Assembly: GCF_016865235.1 (NCBI RefSeq)
Contig: NZ_CP064030.1
Coordinates: 4,402,001-4,466,000 of the forward strand
Direction of reading: 5' to 3'
Length of the DNA stretch: 64,000 bases
From: Dyella caseinilytica
GTDB taxonomy: Bacteria; Pseudomonadota; Gammaproteobacteria; Xanthomonadales; Rhodanobacteraceae
Positions 16,001 through 24,775 of this stretch are shown here, piece by piece. Made by a program: the position numbers and the translations under genes. Numbering within the stretch: the first letter of the stretch is position 1; every line of letters begins with the position of its first letter. The notes beneath the pieces were generated by a model. That model saw only the letters and a program-made list of their open reading frames with translations. It was not told the origin of the DNA and did no database searches.

Positions 16001-16970
16001 GCGTGCGTTCCAGCATGGCCGCGACTTCACCCATGTTGCACGCCTGCATGCCGTAGCGCTTCTTAAGCTGGTCGTAGTAGGCCAGAATCTTTTGGAGAAA
16101 TGCCAGATTGCGCTTTACATCGGCGCCGAAGTTGTGCGGGTGCCACCATAAGTGGAACAGCCGATTGCCGGCCGCCGCATCGCGCATGGCACGCTTGATA
16201 CGACTCAGCCTCAGACTTTCCAGCGGTGCGAGTGATCGCGAATACGGGCGCAGGAACCGGCTTGCTGGAATGTTGAAGGGCCGGCTTCGCACACATTCTT
16301 CCAGGCTGTAGGTGTTGTAGCCGCTGAGGTTGATGTAGGCGTCCAACAGTCGCAAAGCGCGCACGAGTGAGCTTTGTTCCTGCTTGTTCCTCGGCTTATA
16401 GAAAGACGCGCTTTCGTTGCCCCGGTAGCAGGTGATGCCCAGTTCGTTGAGTACAGGAAGATAGTCCGGGTTTCCTTGATTGCGCGGAAACACCAGACTG
16501 ATGGTCGGAATGCCTTTGGCGCTCGCAACGTCCACCGCGGCCTGCAGGTCTGCACGGAACGACTCGATGGTCTGCCCTTCCTCCAGGCAATAGTAGTGCG
16601 AAAAAGTGTGTGTGCCGATTTCCTGGCCGGGGCGGTTGCGAATCATCTCGATCGTGTCCGGCGCGAAGTGGAAAACGTCATCGTCACCCCATGCGCGCTC
16701 GTCAATGTAGCGATAAGAGGAAAGCTTCTGGCGATGGTAGTCAGGTAGCACGCCAGGCAGATGCTGACGTAATTCGGCGATGTCTTTGAAGAACAGAAAA
16801 CCGAGCGTGGCCCAAGTGGCATGGATGTCGTGCGCCTCAAACAGATCGAGGATCCCATGGATGGCCTCGTGTTCGCCGGACAGATTGGCGGTGTATTCGC
16901 CAAAACTCCGGCTGTCACGCACGCCCCAGTACAGCTCGAGATCCAGCGAGATAGTGAATATGCCCGGCAT
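15990..16970 (-). CDS. Polysaccharide deacetylase family protein
   Basis: This 326-residue NodB-like enzyme has the first motif FTISLDLELYWG (Asp10) and the metal-binding HTFSHYY (H-x3-H) in QEIGTHTFSHYYCLEEGQ. Later come SLVFPRNQGNPDYLPVL (motif 3, with Arg) and LFHLWWHPHNFG (final catalytic His). It has no signal peptide, so it likely removes N-acetyl groups from a lipid-linked or cytosolic amino sugar. A free amine so made would be a direct substrate for the overlapping formyltransferase. The gene is the first of a three-gene minus-strand unit preceded by an AT-rich gap. Confidence 0.87.
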   Translation of the reverse strand: MPGIFTISLDLELYWGVRDSRSFGEYTANLSGEHEAIHGILDLFEAHDIHATWATLGFLFFKDIAELRQHLPGVLPDYHRQKLSSYRYIDERAWGDDDVFHFAPDTIEMIRNRPGQEIGTHTFSHYYCLEEGQTIESFRADLQAAVDVASAKGIPTISLVFPRNQGNPDYLPVLNELGITCYRGNESASFYKPRNKQEQSSLVRALRLLDAYINLSGYNTYSLEECVRSRPFNIPASRFLRPYSRSLAPLESLRLSRIKRAMRDAAAGNRLFHLWWHPHNFGADVKRNLAFLQKILAYYDQLKKRYGMQACNMGEVAAMLERTHAG

Positions 16971-17450
16971 ATATCAGTCACACCTCGTCAATCAGGACTT
17001 AGCTGTCCTGAAGCATCGGGTACCGACGCATCATCGAGGCGAACAGCGGCCCCCGCGGCCACCTTTCTCGTCTACCCTCAAGGCACGATGCATCGAGCGA
17101 ACTGATCAGATTCTTAGTACAGGAATCTGAAGGGTTGATGAGGGAAAGGATCAGACCAAGCGATAGACGTCTAGTGACGAGCATTCATTACCTGATGATT
17201 TATTCGGAAGATGCGCCTGGATAGCTAACAAGACATACACTTTGGCTTGTAAGTAAATGATTTATATAGATCGGAAAACCGCATCTTTCAGATCACGTTG
17301 AGATGCACTGCAGCATGTACTGCGGCAGGCAATCTCTCCGAAAAGTACTTAACAATAGTGAGCACTCTGGGCCTGCCCGAATGCTTTACGCCCTGATATT
17401 GCCAAAGCTGCTCGCACATGGCGTTCAGCTTCAAACGGCATGCGAGACTT
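16971..17450. other. Intergenic stretch, probable promoter region of the deacetylase operon
   Basis: No gene is supported. The part from about 17185 to 17290 is AT-rich and could hold the promoter of the minus-strand deacetylase-formyltransferase-methyltransferase unit. No boxes could be assigned with confidence. Confidence 0.4.
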
Positions 17451-18458
17451 TCATCCGTAGTACTCGCGATACCAGTCCACGAAATTGGCGACGCCGGTTT
17501 CCACCGATACTTGGGGTCGATAGCCAACAGCCTCGACCAGCTCTGATACATCCGCCTCGGTATCCGGCACATCGCCCGCCTGCATCGGCAGCATCTGCAT
17601 CTTCGCTTTTCGGCCCAGGCACTGCTCCAGCACTTCAATGTAATGCAGCAACTCAACAGGCTCTTCGTTGCCAATGTTGTAGATGTGATAAGGCGCAACT
17701 CCACTGCTTGCTGGATCCGGTGCATCACCGCTCCATGCTTCCGATTTGCTTGGCACCACATCCAACGTGCGCACGACGCCTTCGGCAATATCGTCCACGT
17801 AGGTGAAGCTACGCTTGTGTTTGCCGTGATTGAATACCTTGATCGGCTCCCCAGCCAGCATCGCCTTGGTGAACAGGAATAGCGCCATATCCGGCCGGCC
17901 CCATGGCCCATACACGGTAAAAAAGCGTAGACCCGTGCACGGAATGCCATAAAGATGTGCGTAGCTATGCGCCATCTGCTCATTGGCCTTCTTGCTGGCA
18001 GCGTAAAGGGTCAGCGGATGTTCGGTGGATTCATGCTCGGAGAAAGGCATGGCGGTGTTGGCGCCGTATACCGAGCTGGTGGATGCAAATACCAGATGCT
18101 CCACTTCATGGTGACGGCAACCTTCCAGGATGTGCAGGAATCCCGTGACATTGCTGCTCACGTAGATATGCGGATTCTTCGCTGCGTATCGGACACCGGC
18201 TTGTGCGGCGAGATTCACGACGCGCTGCGGCTTATGTTTTGAAAAAGCCTCCTCTATCGCTTCCCGATCGGCCAGATCCGCGTGGACGTGGGTGTAATTG
18301 GATCGTTCGGACAGGCGCGCCAAGCGCGCCTTCTTCAAGTTCACATCGTAATAGTCGTTGAGATTGTCAATGCCTATGACATCGTCACCACGATCAAGCA
18401 GCTTGGTGGCGACATGGGATCCAATGAAGCCTGCCGTACCTGTAACCAGTATTTTCAT
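17451..18458 (-). CDS. NAD-dependent sugar epimerase, UDP-glucuronate 4-epimerase type
   Basis: This 335-residue extended short-chain dehydrogenase has the NAD motif TGTAGFIGSHVA at the N-terminus, GIDNLNDYYDVNLKKARLAR typical of UDP-glucuronate epimerases, the catalytic YAASKKANE and PWGRPDMALFLFTKAMLAGEPI. The family interconverts UDP-GlcA and UDP-GalA. Here it would feed a uronic acid into the surface polysaccharide made by the neighbouring genes. It is transcribed away from wza across an 830-base gap. The high similarity pattern makes the family assignment firm; the exact epimer pair is inferred. Confidence 0.9.
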   Translation of the reverse strand: MKILVTGTAGFIGSHVATKLLDRGDDVIGIDNLNDYYDVNLKKARLARLSERSNYTHVHADLADREAIEEAFSKHKPQRVVNLAAQAGVRYAAKNPHIYVSSNVTGFLHILEGCRHHEVEHLVFASTSSVYGANTAMPFSEHESTEHPLTLYAASKKANEQMAHSYAHLYGIPCTGLRFFTVYGPWGRPDMALFLFTKAMLAGEPIKVFNHGKHKRSFTYVDDIAEGVVRTLDVVPSKSEAWSGDAPDPASSGVAPYHIYNIGNEEPVELLHYIEVLEQCLGRKAKMQMLPMQAGDVPDTEADVSELVEAVGYRPQVSVETGVANFVDWYREYYG

Positions 18459-19289
18459 GTTGGCGGTCTCTATCCAAATGTGGCTGTCGACTCTTGCCCA
18501 TTCACTTCAGTTCAGAGAAATGGGTTGCCGCATCGATGCCCTCGTCCCACTGATTCACGATGGGAGAACGATCGCGGATGTTCCCTTGCGCAACGCTCGC
18601 GGCGTTTCCTTTCCGCCAGGCAAGCAGTGCTCATAGGCGCTGAAATAAACACTTCATTGCTAAACCGCCATTTTTTGGCAGCAGCCGTCACCCTCCGGCG
18701 ATTTATCCACCAGAAGCATGAAAGAGGCGCATTGACCGTGATGCTTTTAACGTCGGCAGCGCAGGGGTGCCGGTCGACAATGAACTCTCTGTATCAAAAG
18801 AAAGGAGCCACGCGTGCCTTCTACATCTTCAGCATGGCCTCCTCGTTCATCAAGGTCGTGAACGTTTTTGCGCACACATCGATTTGTTCGGTTGAACGCT
18901 CCCTACGAATGTCACCTTTCAATGAAAGCACGACTCGCATTTCGATGGACACAAATCACAATCGTTCATCTCATCTCATTTCCTTGACGTTCACGTATGA
19001 GAAGACGTCTTAACGTCGTCGCAAATTATGTGCCGACGTGATTCGATTTCTCGACATTGCGTAATGTTGTGTTCACGCCACCTATGGCATCAATGAACAC
19101 CCTTTCGATATGCCGCTTACACACACCCACTGTTACTGCTCGCGGTTGAGTCACTGCGAAGGGATTCGAGCACATGTTGCTGATCACTGCTTTGGTGGTT
19201 CAGTTCACAAAGCTGAACTCGATGGCCGTTCACTAGCTGCTGGTGAATTGCGACCCTCGTGGTACGCCTTCTCAAAAAGGATCCCGCTG
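18459..19289. promoter_or_regulatory. Divergent control region between epimerase and wza
   Basis: This 830-base gap separates two divergently read polysaccharide genes and should carry promoters for both. It contains no convincing gene. The palindrome AAGACGTCTT lies near 19003-19012. An open frame runs in front of wza from 19110, but it lacks a ribosome binding site and family character. I did not find an ops/JUMPstart element by eye. Confidence 0.4.
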
Positions 19290-20405
19290 ATGGTGAAATT
19301 CTCATCCTTGTTGATCGTTTTTAGCTCTTCGCTTCTTCTTCAAAGCTGTGTATGGTCGCCAGGGCAATACATGTCAGACAAAGGACTGGTTCGCGGCACT
19401 CCTACGGATAACAGTCAGATTCAGCTGATAACGATCACGCCCCAACTACTCTCGACGAACAGCCCCACAACCCTCAGCGCAGCGATACCTGACGCGCTAC
19501 TGACATATAAGCCCGAACCCTATCGCATTGGCGCCGGCGACACGCTTTACATCACGGTCTGGGATCATCCAGAGCTGACGTCACCAGCCGGTGTACAGCA
19601 ACAAACCGTGGCCAATGGCCGCATGGTGCGATCGGACGGCACGCTGTTCTATCCCTACATCGGCGCAGTCCAAGTCGCCGGAATGACCATAGAACAACTG
19701 CGGCAGTCCATCACCGAAAAGCTCGCCACATTCGTGAAAGACCCTCAGGTGGATGTCAACGTCGTCGGCTATAACAGCCAACACGTGCTAATCCAGGGAG
19801 CGTTCATAAAAACGGACCCGCAGTCGATCACAGCGGTCCCTCTGACCCTTTGGGAAGCACTTGGCACCGCCTACATCAATAACAATCAAGCCAATCTCAC
19901 CGACTTGATCTTGAGCCGCGACGGACACGATTACCACCTGGATCTAGCCGCGCTCAACGATGCCAAGAGCATCGCGCGGGATATTTACCTAAAGCCAGGA
20001 GATCGCCTGTTTCTTCCCTACAACGACACCAGGGAGGTGTACGTGATGGGAGAGGTCGTGCGCCCCATGGCGGTCAACTTCGGGACTACTGACAAGCTCT
20101 CGCTAACACAGGCATTGGGCCGTGTCGGCGGTCTCAATCCGCTCACGGCAAGCGGTAAGCAGGTTTATGTCATTCGCGGCGCGAACGATCTGGATAATGC
20201 TCCGGCAAAGGTCTTTCAGCTCGATGCTCGTTCACCTTCAGCGTTCGCGCTGGGTGACCAATTCAGGATAAAGGCTGGCGATGTCGTCTTTGTCGGTCCC
20301 GCAGGCATCACGCGCTGGAATCGCGTCTTGAGCCAATTGTTGCCGTCGGCCACCCTGCTTAGCACTGCGGCCTACACCAACTATTCAGTCAATGAAACCC
20401 ACTGA
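19290..20405 (+). CDS. wza: Wza-type outer-membrane polysaccharide export lipoprotein
   Basis: This 371-residue lipoprotein starts MVKFSSLLIVFSSSLLLQSC, a signal peptide with lipobox LLQSC. The Poly_export domain contains YRIGAGDTLYITVWDHPELT, RMVRSDGTLFYPYIGAVQVA and PQVDVNVVGYNSQHVLIQGA. SLBB domains follow (REVYVMGEVVRPMAVNFG and GDVVFVGPAGI). Wza octamers form the outer-membrane channel for capsule or EPS and dock on Wzc, whose likely partner is at 36373-38571. ATG 19290 is chosen because AAGGAT precedes it and only this start gives a clean lipoprotein signal. The protein probably ends with the helical barrel (LSQLLPSATLLSTAAY). Confidence 0.93.
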   Translation: MVKFSSLLIVFSSSLLLQSCVWSPGQYMSDKGLVRGTPTDNSQIQLITITPQLLSTNSPTTLSAAIPDALLTYKPEPYRIGAGDTLYITVWDHPELTSPAGVQQQTVANGRMVRSDGTLFYPYIGAVQVAGMTIEQLRQSITEKLATFVKDPQVDVNVVGYNSQHVLIQGAFIKTDPQSITAVPLTLWEALGTAYINNNQANLTDLILSRDGHDYHLDLAALNDAKSIARDIYLKPGDRLFLPYNDTREVYVMGEVVRPMAVNFGTTDKLSLTQALGRVGGLNPLTASGKQVYVIRGANDLDNAPAKVFQLDARSPSAFALGDQFRIKAGDVVFVGPAGITRWNRVLSQLLPSATLLSTAAYTNYSVNETH

Positions 20406-20784
20406 CTTCCTTCAATCTCGTTACGGAGTGAGTTTTCTATGATCGTTCAGAAAATTGCCATGCTGAGTGTTTTTTAACACCGCGTTGACTCGATCACCAA
20501 CTAGATGGTCACGCACTGAATGCACGAATCCCTAGACACACGATTTGATATCCAAAGGTGATAGGTTCCAAAGTTGGTGGTTAGTGCACGACCTGTTTTC
20601 TTATCGATAGATAACGACTTGTTGTTGGCCAAAAATTTTTGTGTGGGAGAAAGAAGCGATCTCATCGATCGTGGATTCATAGACGCAGACCATCGTGTAT
20701 TTCATCGCTCGATGTCTGCACCACTTACCAACGAATTCGCGCAGGCCGTGGGGGACCTTCAGAGCGCGATGGGAAAGAAGTGCC
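20406..20784. other. Gap between wza and wecA, nothing recognised
   Basis: This 379-base stretch has only short open frames and no ribosome binding site with a plausible product. It separates wza from wecA, so the two may have separate promoters. Confidence 0.4.
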
Positions 20785-21873
20785 ATGTTAGAGCCACGTG
20801 TCATTTTTGATTGCCTGGTTGGCGCATTTACCTCAGCGATAGCCATTTTCATGCTACGCCGATACGCCCTCTTGCTAGGCCTCATGGATCATCCAGATCA
20901 GCGCAAGCAACACAACGGCGATGTCCCGCTGGTGGGCGGCCTCGCCATCTTCATGGGAATAACCGTAGGCGCAGCCGCGTACGGCCAATTCCATTGGTTC
21001 GTGAAAGTTCTGATCGACACCGCCATGCTTTTGACCCTGCTTGGCGCATTGGACGATCGCTTTGACCTCAGTGTGCGACATCGACTGCTGATTCAGGCTC
21101 TTGCCATTTTGACGGTCATTGCCTGCACCGGCGTTTACATTCGCACGCTTGGACACATCTTCGGCTATGAAGTGAAGCTCGGCTGGGTTGGGGCACCGCT
21201 GACAGTGGTCGCCATCATCGGCCTGATGAACGCGTTCAACTTGATGGACGGCATCGACGGCCTCGCCGGCAGCCTGGAACTGGTAAGCATCGCAGCCATC
21301 GTCATGTTTGCCGATCCGCCCGCACTGCAGGAGATGGTTTTGCTGCTGGCTCTGCTGGCGACTGCTTCGCTGCCTTACCTGATGACCAACCTTGGCTTGA
21401 TGGGGCGAAAGATTTTTCTAGGGGACGCAGGGAGCATGCTTATAGGCTACCTGCTGGCATGGGCACTGGTGCGCATGAGCCAGACATCCCAGACACATCT
21501 GTCGCCAGTGGATGTACTGTGGTGTGTGGCGTTGCCGATCTTCGATACGTTTGCCGTGATGCTCCGACGCGTTCGCCAGGGTAAATCGCCCTTCAAACCG
21601 GATCGGGGGCACGTCCATCACATTCTTATGGATGCCGGCCTTGGGCCTCGTACAACCCTGCTAGTGCTGATCGCGCTCGCTGTGGGCTTCGCGCTCATGG
21701 GCGCGCTCATCAGCCACGCGGCGAAGTCAGCCGGCCTGAACCTCATGGCATTCTTCTTCATGATGATGGTCTACATGGCGACGGTCATGCAGGCACGGGC
21801 ACGACAAGAAGCGAGCCGCCAAAGGATGCGCCCTGTTCCACCGCGACTCGCGCGCAAGCAGATTCAGACCTGA
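20785..21873 (+). CDS. wecA: WecA-type undecaprenyl-phosphate GlcNAc-1-phosphate transferase
   Basis: This 362-residue polytopic inner-membrane enzyme belongs to the MraY/WecA family. Its motifs are DHPDQRKQHNGDVPLVGGLA, the catalytic LGALDDRFDLSVRHRL, NAFNLMDGIDGLAG, FLGDAGSMLIGYLLAW and the substrate-binding PDRGHVHHILMDAG. It would transfer a HexNAc-1-phosphate to undecaprenyl phosphate and so start the lipid-linked repeat unit. ATG 20785 is preferred over an upstream in-frame start because GGGAAAGAAG lies before it and homologues begin there. The stop faces the end of the long minus-strand glycan block. Confidence 0.93.
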   Translation: MLEPRVIFDCLVGAFTSAIAIFMLRRYALLLGLMDHPDQRKQHNGDVPLVGGLAIFMGITVGAAAYGQFHWFVKVLIDTAMLLTLLGALDDRFDLSVRHRLLIQALAILTVIACTGVYIRTLGHIFGYEVKLGWVGAPLTVVAIIGLMNAFNLMDGIDGLAGSLELVSIAAIVMFADPPALQEMVLLLALLATASLPYLMTNLGLMGRKIFLGDAGSMLIGYLLAWALVRMSQTSQTHLSPVDVLWCVALPIFDTFAVMLRRVRQGKSPFKPDRGHVHHILMDAGLGPRTTLLVLIALAVGFALMGALISHAAKSAGLNLMAFFFMMMVYMATVMQARARQEASRQRMRPVPPRLARKQIQT

Positions 21874-21880
21874 TTTCGAA

Positions 21881-21904
21881 ATCCCCTTAGGAGAGGGAGG
21901 GGAT
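21881..21904. terminator. Stem-loop between convergent wecA and beta-helix gene
   Basis: ATCCCCT (21881-21887) pairs with AGGGGAT (21898-21904) across a 10-nt loop, eight bases after the wecA stop. It lies between two convergent transcripts, where a terminator is expected, but lacks a U-tract. Confidence 0.35.
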
Positions 21905-21955
21905 CGGAGCGTGCCACCGACGGTCCGGACGGCGTCGCGGCACGCAGTCACGTGG

Positions 21956-23395
21956 CTACTTGTCTGCAAGAAACTGGATATTCGCGGCATCTTCGACATC
22001 CACTATGCCGCCTTGGATGTCGTTGTTGTAATTGTAGGAAGCACCGAGCGTCAATGCTCCCTTGACCACTCGCAACTGATTGCTGGTCCCCAGAAATGAG
22101 GTGGGAGCGGTGCGGCCCAATGGCACCTCCTGCGCCCTGCCGGCCTTGTTCCCCGAGATGATGATGTTGTCGATCGACCTTCCACCTTCGGCGGACTCAT
22201 CAACGGCGAAGCTGATGCAAGGTCCATAGATATCAATGAAGGTGTTGCCAGCGCACACCAAGCCTATCGCGCCATAGATGCCTATAGCCCCCATCTGCGG
22301 ACGTATGCCTGTAAATGTATTGCCCGTGATGATTGTTTTGATGGCATTTTTGTTGGTTTTCCAGGTATAGGCGCCCAGTCGTATGGCATCCCCGCCGGGT
22401 CCAGATCCCGGCGGGGACCGCTGGAACGTGCACGCGCTTATCTGCGTGTGGCTCAATCCTCCGAGGTTTATGTCGAAACGCACGGAATTGAGAAATTGGC
22501 AGTTCAATACCTTGAGATTGTCTGGCGCATCGTCAACGGTCTTGGGTTTGGTCGCGGCGTAGATACTCCAATAGCAGTTCGTGAATTGGCAGTCGGAAAC
22601 AATCCAGTTGTGAATATTGTCGCCGGTCTGATGCCCATTGAAAAATGTGATGCCGGCCGTGTTGACGGTATCGATATCGATGAACTTGCAATGCGAGATG
22701 ACGACATCGCGATAAATACTCCAGTTATGATCCGGCTCGAAGTCGATGGCACCAACGGAATGGGACAATTTGCTGTTTCCGATATTTGTGAAGGTGCAGC
22801 CGGAGACCGTCAGCTTGTCACAGTCGATAATGGATAGGCCGTTTCGATTGTCCTTGACTGCTCCATCGAACAAGCAATCGCGCACAGTAACGCGCTGATT
22901 GTGGCGCTCCGTGCTCTTTAACGTCCCCGAACCAACATACATCCCATCACCCCGGAAGCCATAAAAGACCATACGCTCAACCGTAAGATCCGAGGTCGCA
23001 TTGACGGCAAAAAGATAGAAATATTGCATGTAACCGAACTCATTCACCCGTCCGTTGAGTTTCAGGTCATGCACATAGACATTGCGCATATTGTCCGCGA
23101 CATTGGGAGTGCCCTCGTCCCGTACATACGTGACGAGCATGAATTCGCAGGCCAGCGAATTGTCATAAGCCCTCAATTCGCTGGTGGCCCCTTCACCATA
23201 TAACTCCATGTCGGACTTAAGTCTCAGCTGCCTGACGTAATAAACCCCGGCAGGGACAAACACCTTGCCGCCGCTGTCGATCGCCGCCTGGATGCCGCCG
23301 GTGCAGTCATAAGCACTTGTGCCCGCGCGAATGCCCGCGTGCTCGGATTCGGGAAGAAAGTTCAACACATTGACCATGTTCGCCGAAGTTGGCAT
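21956..23395 (-). CDS. Right-handed beta-helix protein of the pectate-lyase superfamily
   Basis: This 479-residue protein begins with a Pectate_lyase_3-like region (GGIQAAIDSGGKVFVPAGVY, followed by MELYGEGATSELRAYDN). Many parallel beta-helix turns follow, with short repeats such as VTVRDCLFDGAVKDNRNGLS, LTVSGCTFTNIGN and VISHCKFIDID. There is no signal peptide. Such proteins include polysaccharide lyases, epimerases and phage tailspikes. At the end of a polysaccharide operon it could trim or depolymerise the product, or act on a precursor in the cytosol. GGAGGAA lies six bases before ATG 23395, which fixes the start. Confidence 0.8.
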   Translation of the reverse strand: MPTSANMVNVLNFLPESEHAGIRAGTSAYDCTGGIQAAIDSGGKVFVPAGVYYVRQLRLKSDMELYGEGATSELRAYDNSLACEFMLVTYVRDEGTPNVADNMRNVYVHDLKLNGRVNEFGYMQYFYLFAVNATSDLTVERMVFYGFRGDGMYVGSGTLKSTERHNQRVTVRDCLFDGAVKDNRNGLSIIDCDKLTVSGCTFTNIGNSKLSHSVGAIDFEPDHNWSIYRDVVISHCKFIDIDTVNTAGITFFNGHQTGDNIHNWIVSDCQFTNCYWSIYAATKPKTVDDAPDNLKVLNCQFLNSVRFDINLGGLSHTQISACTFQRSPPGSGPGGDAIRLGAYTWKTNKNAIKTIITGNTFTGIRPQMGAIGIYGAIGLVCAGNTFIDIYGPCISFAVDESAEGGRSIDNIIISGNKAGRAQEVPLGRTAPTSFLGTSNQLRVVKGALTLGASYNYNNDIQGGIVDVEDAANIQFLADK

Positions 23396-23532
23396 GGTGG
23401 TTCCTCCGATTACAGAAGACCTTGGCAACCTATGCCGTGGCCTTGGTGATCTCGCCAGAAGGATCTGGAAATTAACCTCAAGTTCGTCTCGTGAGCTGCA
23501 TATGATCTGTGTCGCGATGCCGTCACGAAGGC

Positions 23533-24708
23533 CTAATGCGATAAGCGTCTAGCCTGGGTATTCGTAGCCGATTGCTTCAGCGGGTGACACAGTTCTGCAT
23601 AGACATCCATGGTGCGCTGAATGACGATACGTTCATCGAACTGCGTGCGCGCTTTGATGCGCGCCGCATGGCCAAGCCTGTGGGCGAGCAAGGGATCGTT
23701 CTGAAGTCTCTGGATAGCGCTGGCCAGTGCATCGCTATCTTTTACCGGGATGAGCAATCCATCCATACCATCACTGACCACTTCGCGGCATCCCGGCACA
23801 TCTGTCGTAATCAATGGAAGGCCACAGGCGGCTGCCTCGACCAGAGACCTAGGAAGTCCTTCGCGATAGCTGGGTAACACAACAACATGAACCGATGCGA
23901 GCAGACTGGTCATGTCATCGACATGCCCCAACCAGGTGATCGCCCCCTCTTCGACCCAACGTTGCACCGTCGATTCGGGAATAGCCGCTGGATTACCCGG
24001 ATCCGAGGTTCCGGCGAGCAGCGCGTCGATGGCGCGACCATGTTTTCGCAACCGTCGCGCGGCCGTGACATATTCATCGACACCTTTGTCCCAGAGCAGG
24101 CGGCATGCCAGCAGCACTCGCGGGCGTTCGCCATCAAGTGTTTTGGCCGACACGCGCGCAAACTTTTCGCAATCCACACCTGAACCACGAATCAAGCGGA
24201 TATGCCGTGGATCAACCAGTCCCGCGCGCTTGAAGAGTTCCACATCGTCGGCGTTCTGCAGAATGAGCCGCGCGCCCTTTCCGCCAAGAGCCAATCGCAG
24301 CAAGCCGCTTACGATGGGCCGCAAGAGTCGTGCTTTCCACTGCGTACTTGTAAACACATAGCCCATTCCCGCTACAGCGTTCACTCGCGCTGGAATACCG
24401 GCTATCCGTGCCGCCAGCGACCCGTACACAGCGCACTTGATGGTGAAGCCATGCACGATAGTTGGACGCTCACGCCGCAGCAATCTGACCAGATACCACA
24501 GCAGCGCCAACTCACGAAGTAGATTGAGGCTCCGCCGTTGCATCGGCAGCGGCTCCCAACGCAAACCCATGTCGCGTAGTTTGCTGCCATACGATCCTTC
24601 TGGGGAAATCAGTAGTACGTCATACCCGGCTCGACGCAAGGACAATGCGAGTGAACGCCGGAAGTTGTAGAGGTACCAGTCGGTGTTGGCGAATAGAACG
24701 GCTTTCAT
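23533..24708 (-). CDS. Glycosyltransferase family 4 protein
   Basis: This 391-residue GT-B enzyme has the N-terminal acceptor domain MKAVLFANTDWYLYNFRRSL and the donor domain with PRVLLACRLLWDKGVDEYVT. The E-x7-E pattern is in SYREGLPRSLVEAAACGLPL, followed by TTDVPGCREVVSDGMDGLLI. It would add a sugar from a nucleotide donor to the lipid-linked repeat unit at the inner face of the membrane. The opening NTDWYLYNFRRSL resembles PglA/WbpU-like transferases that follow a HexNAc initiator. The gap to the beta-helix start is 137 bases; the AsnB-like gene lies 67 bases upstream. Confidence 0.9.
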   Translation of the reverse strand: MKAVLFANTDWYLYNFRRSLALSLRRAGYDVLLISPEGSYGSKLRDMGLRWEPLPMQRRSLNLLRELALLWYLVRLLRRERPTIVHGFTIKCAVYGSLAARIAGIPARVNAVAGMGYVFTSTQWKARLLRPIVSGLLRLALGGKGARLILQNADDVELFKRAGLVDPRHIRLIRGSGVDCEKFARVSAKTLDGERPRVLLACRLLWDKGVDEYVTAARRLRKHGRAIDALLAGTSDPGNPAAIPESTVQRWVEEGAITWLGHVDDMTSLLASVHVVVLPSYREGLPRSLVEAAACGLPLITTDVPGCREVVSDGMDGLLIPVKDSDALASAIQRLQNDPLLAHRLGHAARIKARTQFDERIVIQRTMDVYAELCHPLKQSATNTQARRLSH

Positions 24709-24775
24709 AGAACCCCTCCGATTCCTGGTGGCCAGCGCGAGATGACATGAATCAGGCGATACCCGAAGCGAACCG

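Noticed and set aside
19110..19289. 60-residue N-terminal extension of Wza
   Set aside because: It has no ribosome binding site and would bury the lipoprotein signal; the start at 19290 gives a normal lipobox.
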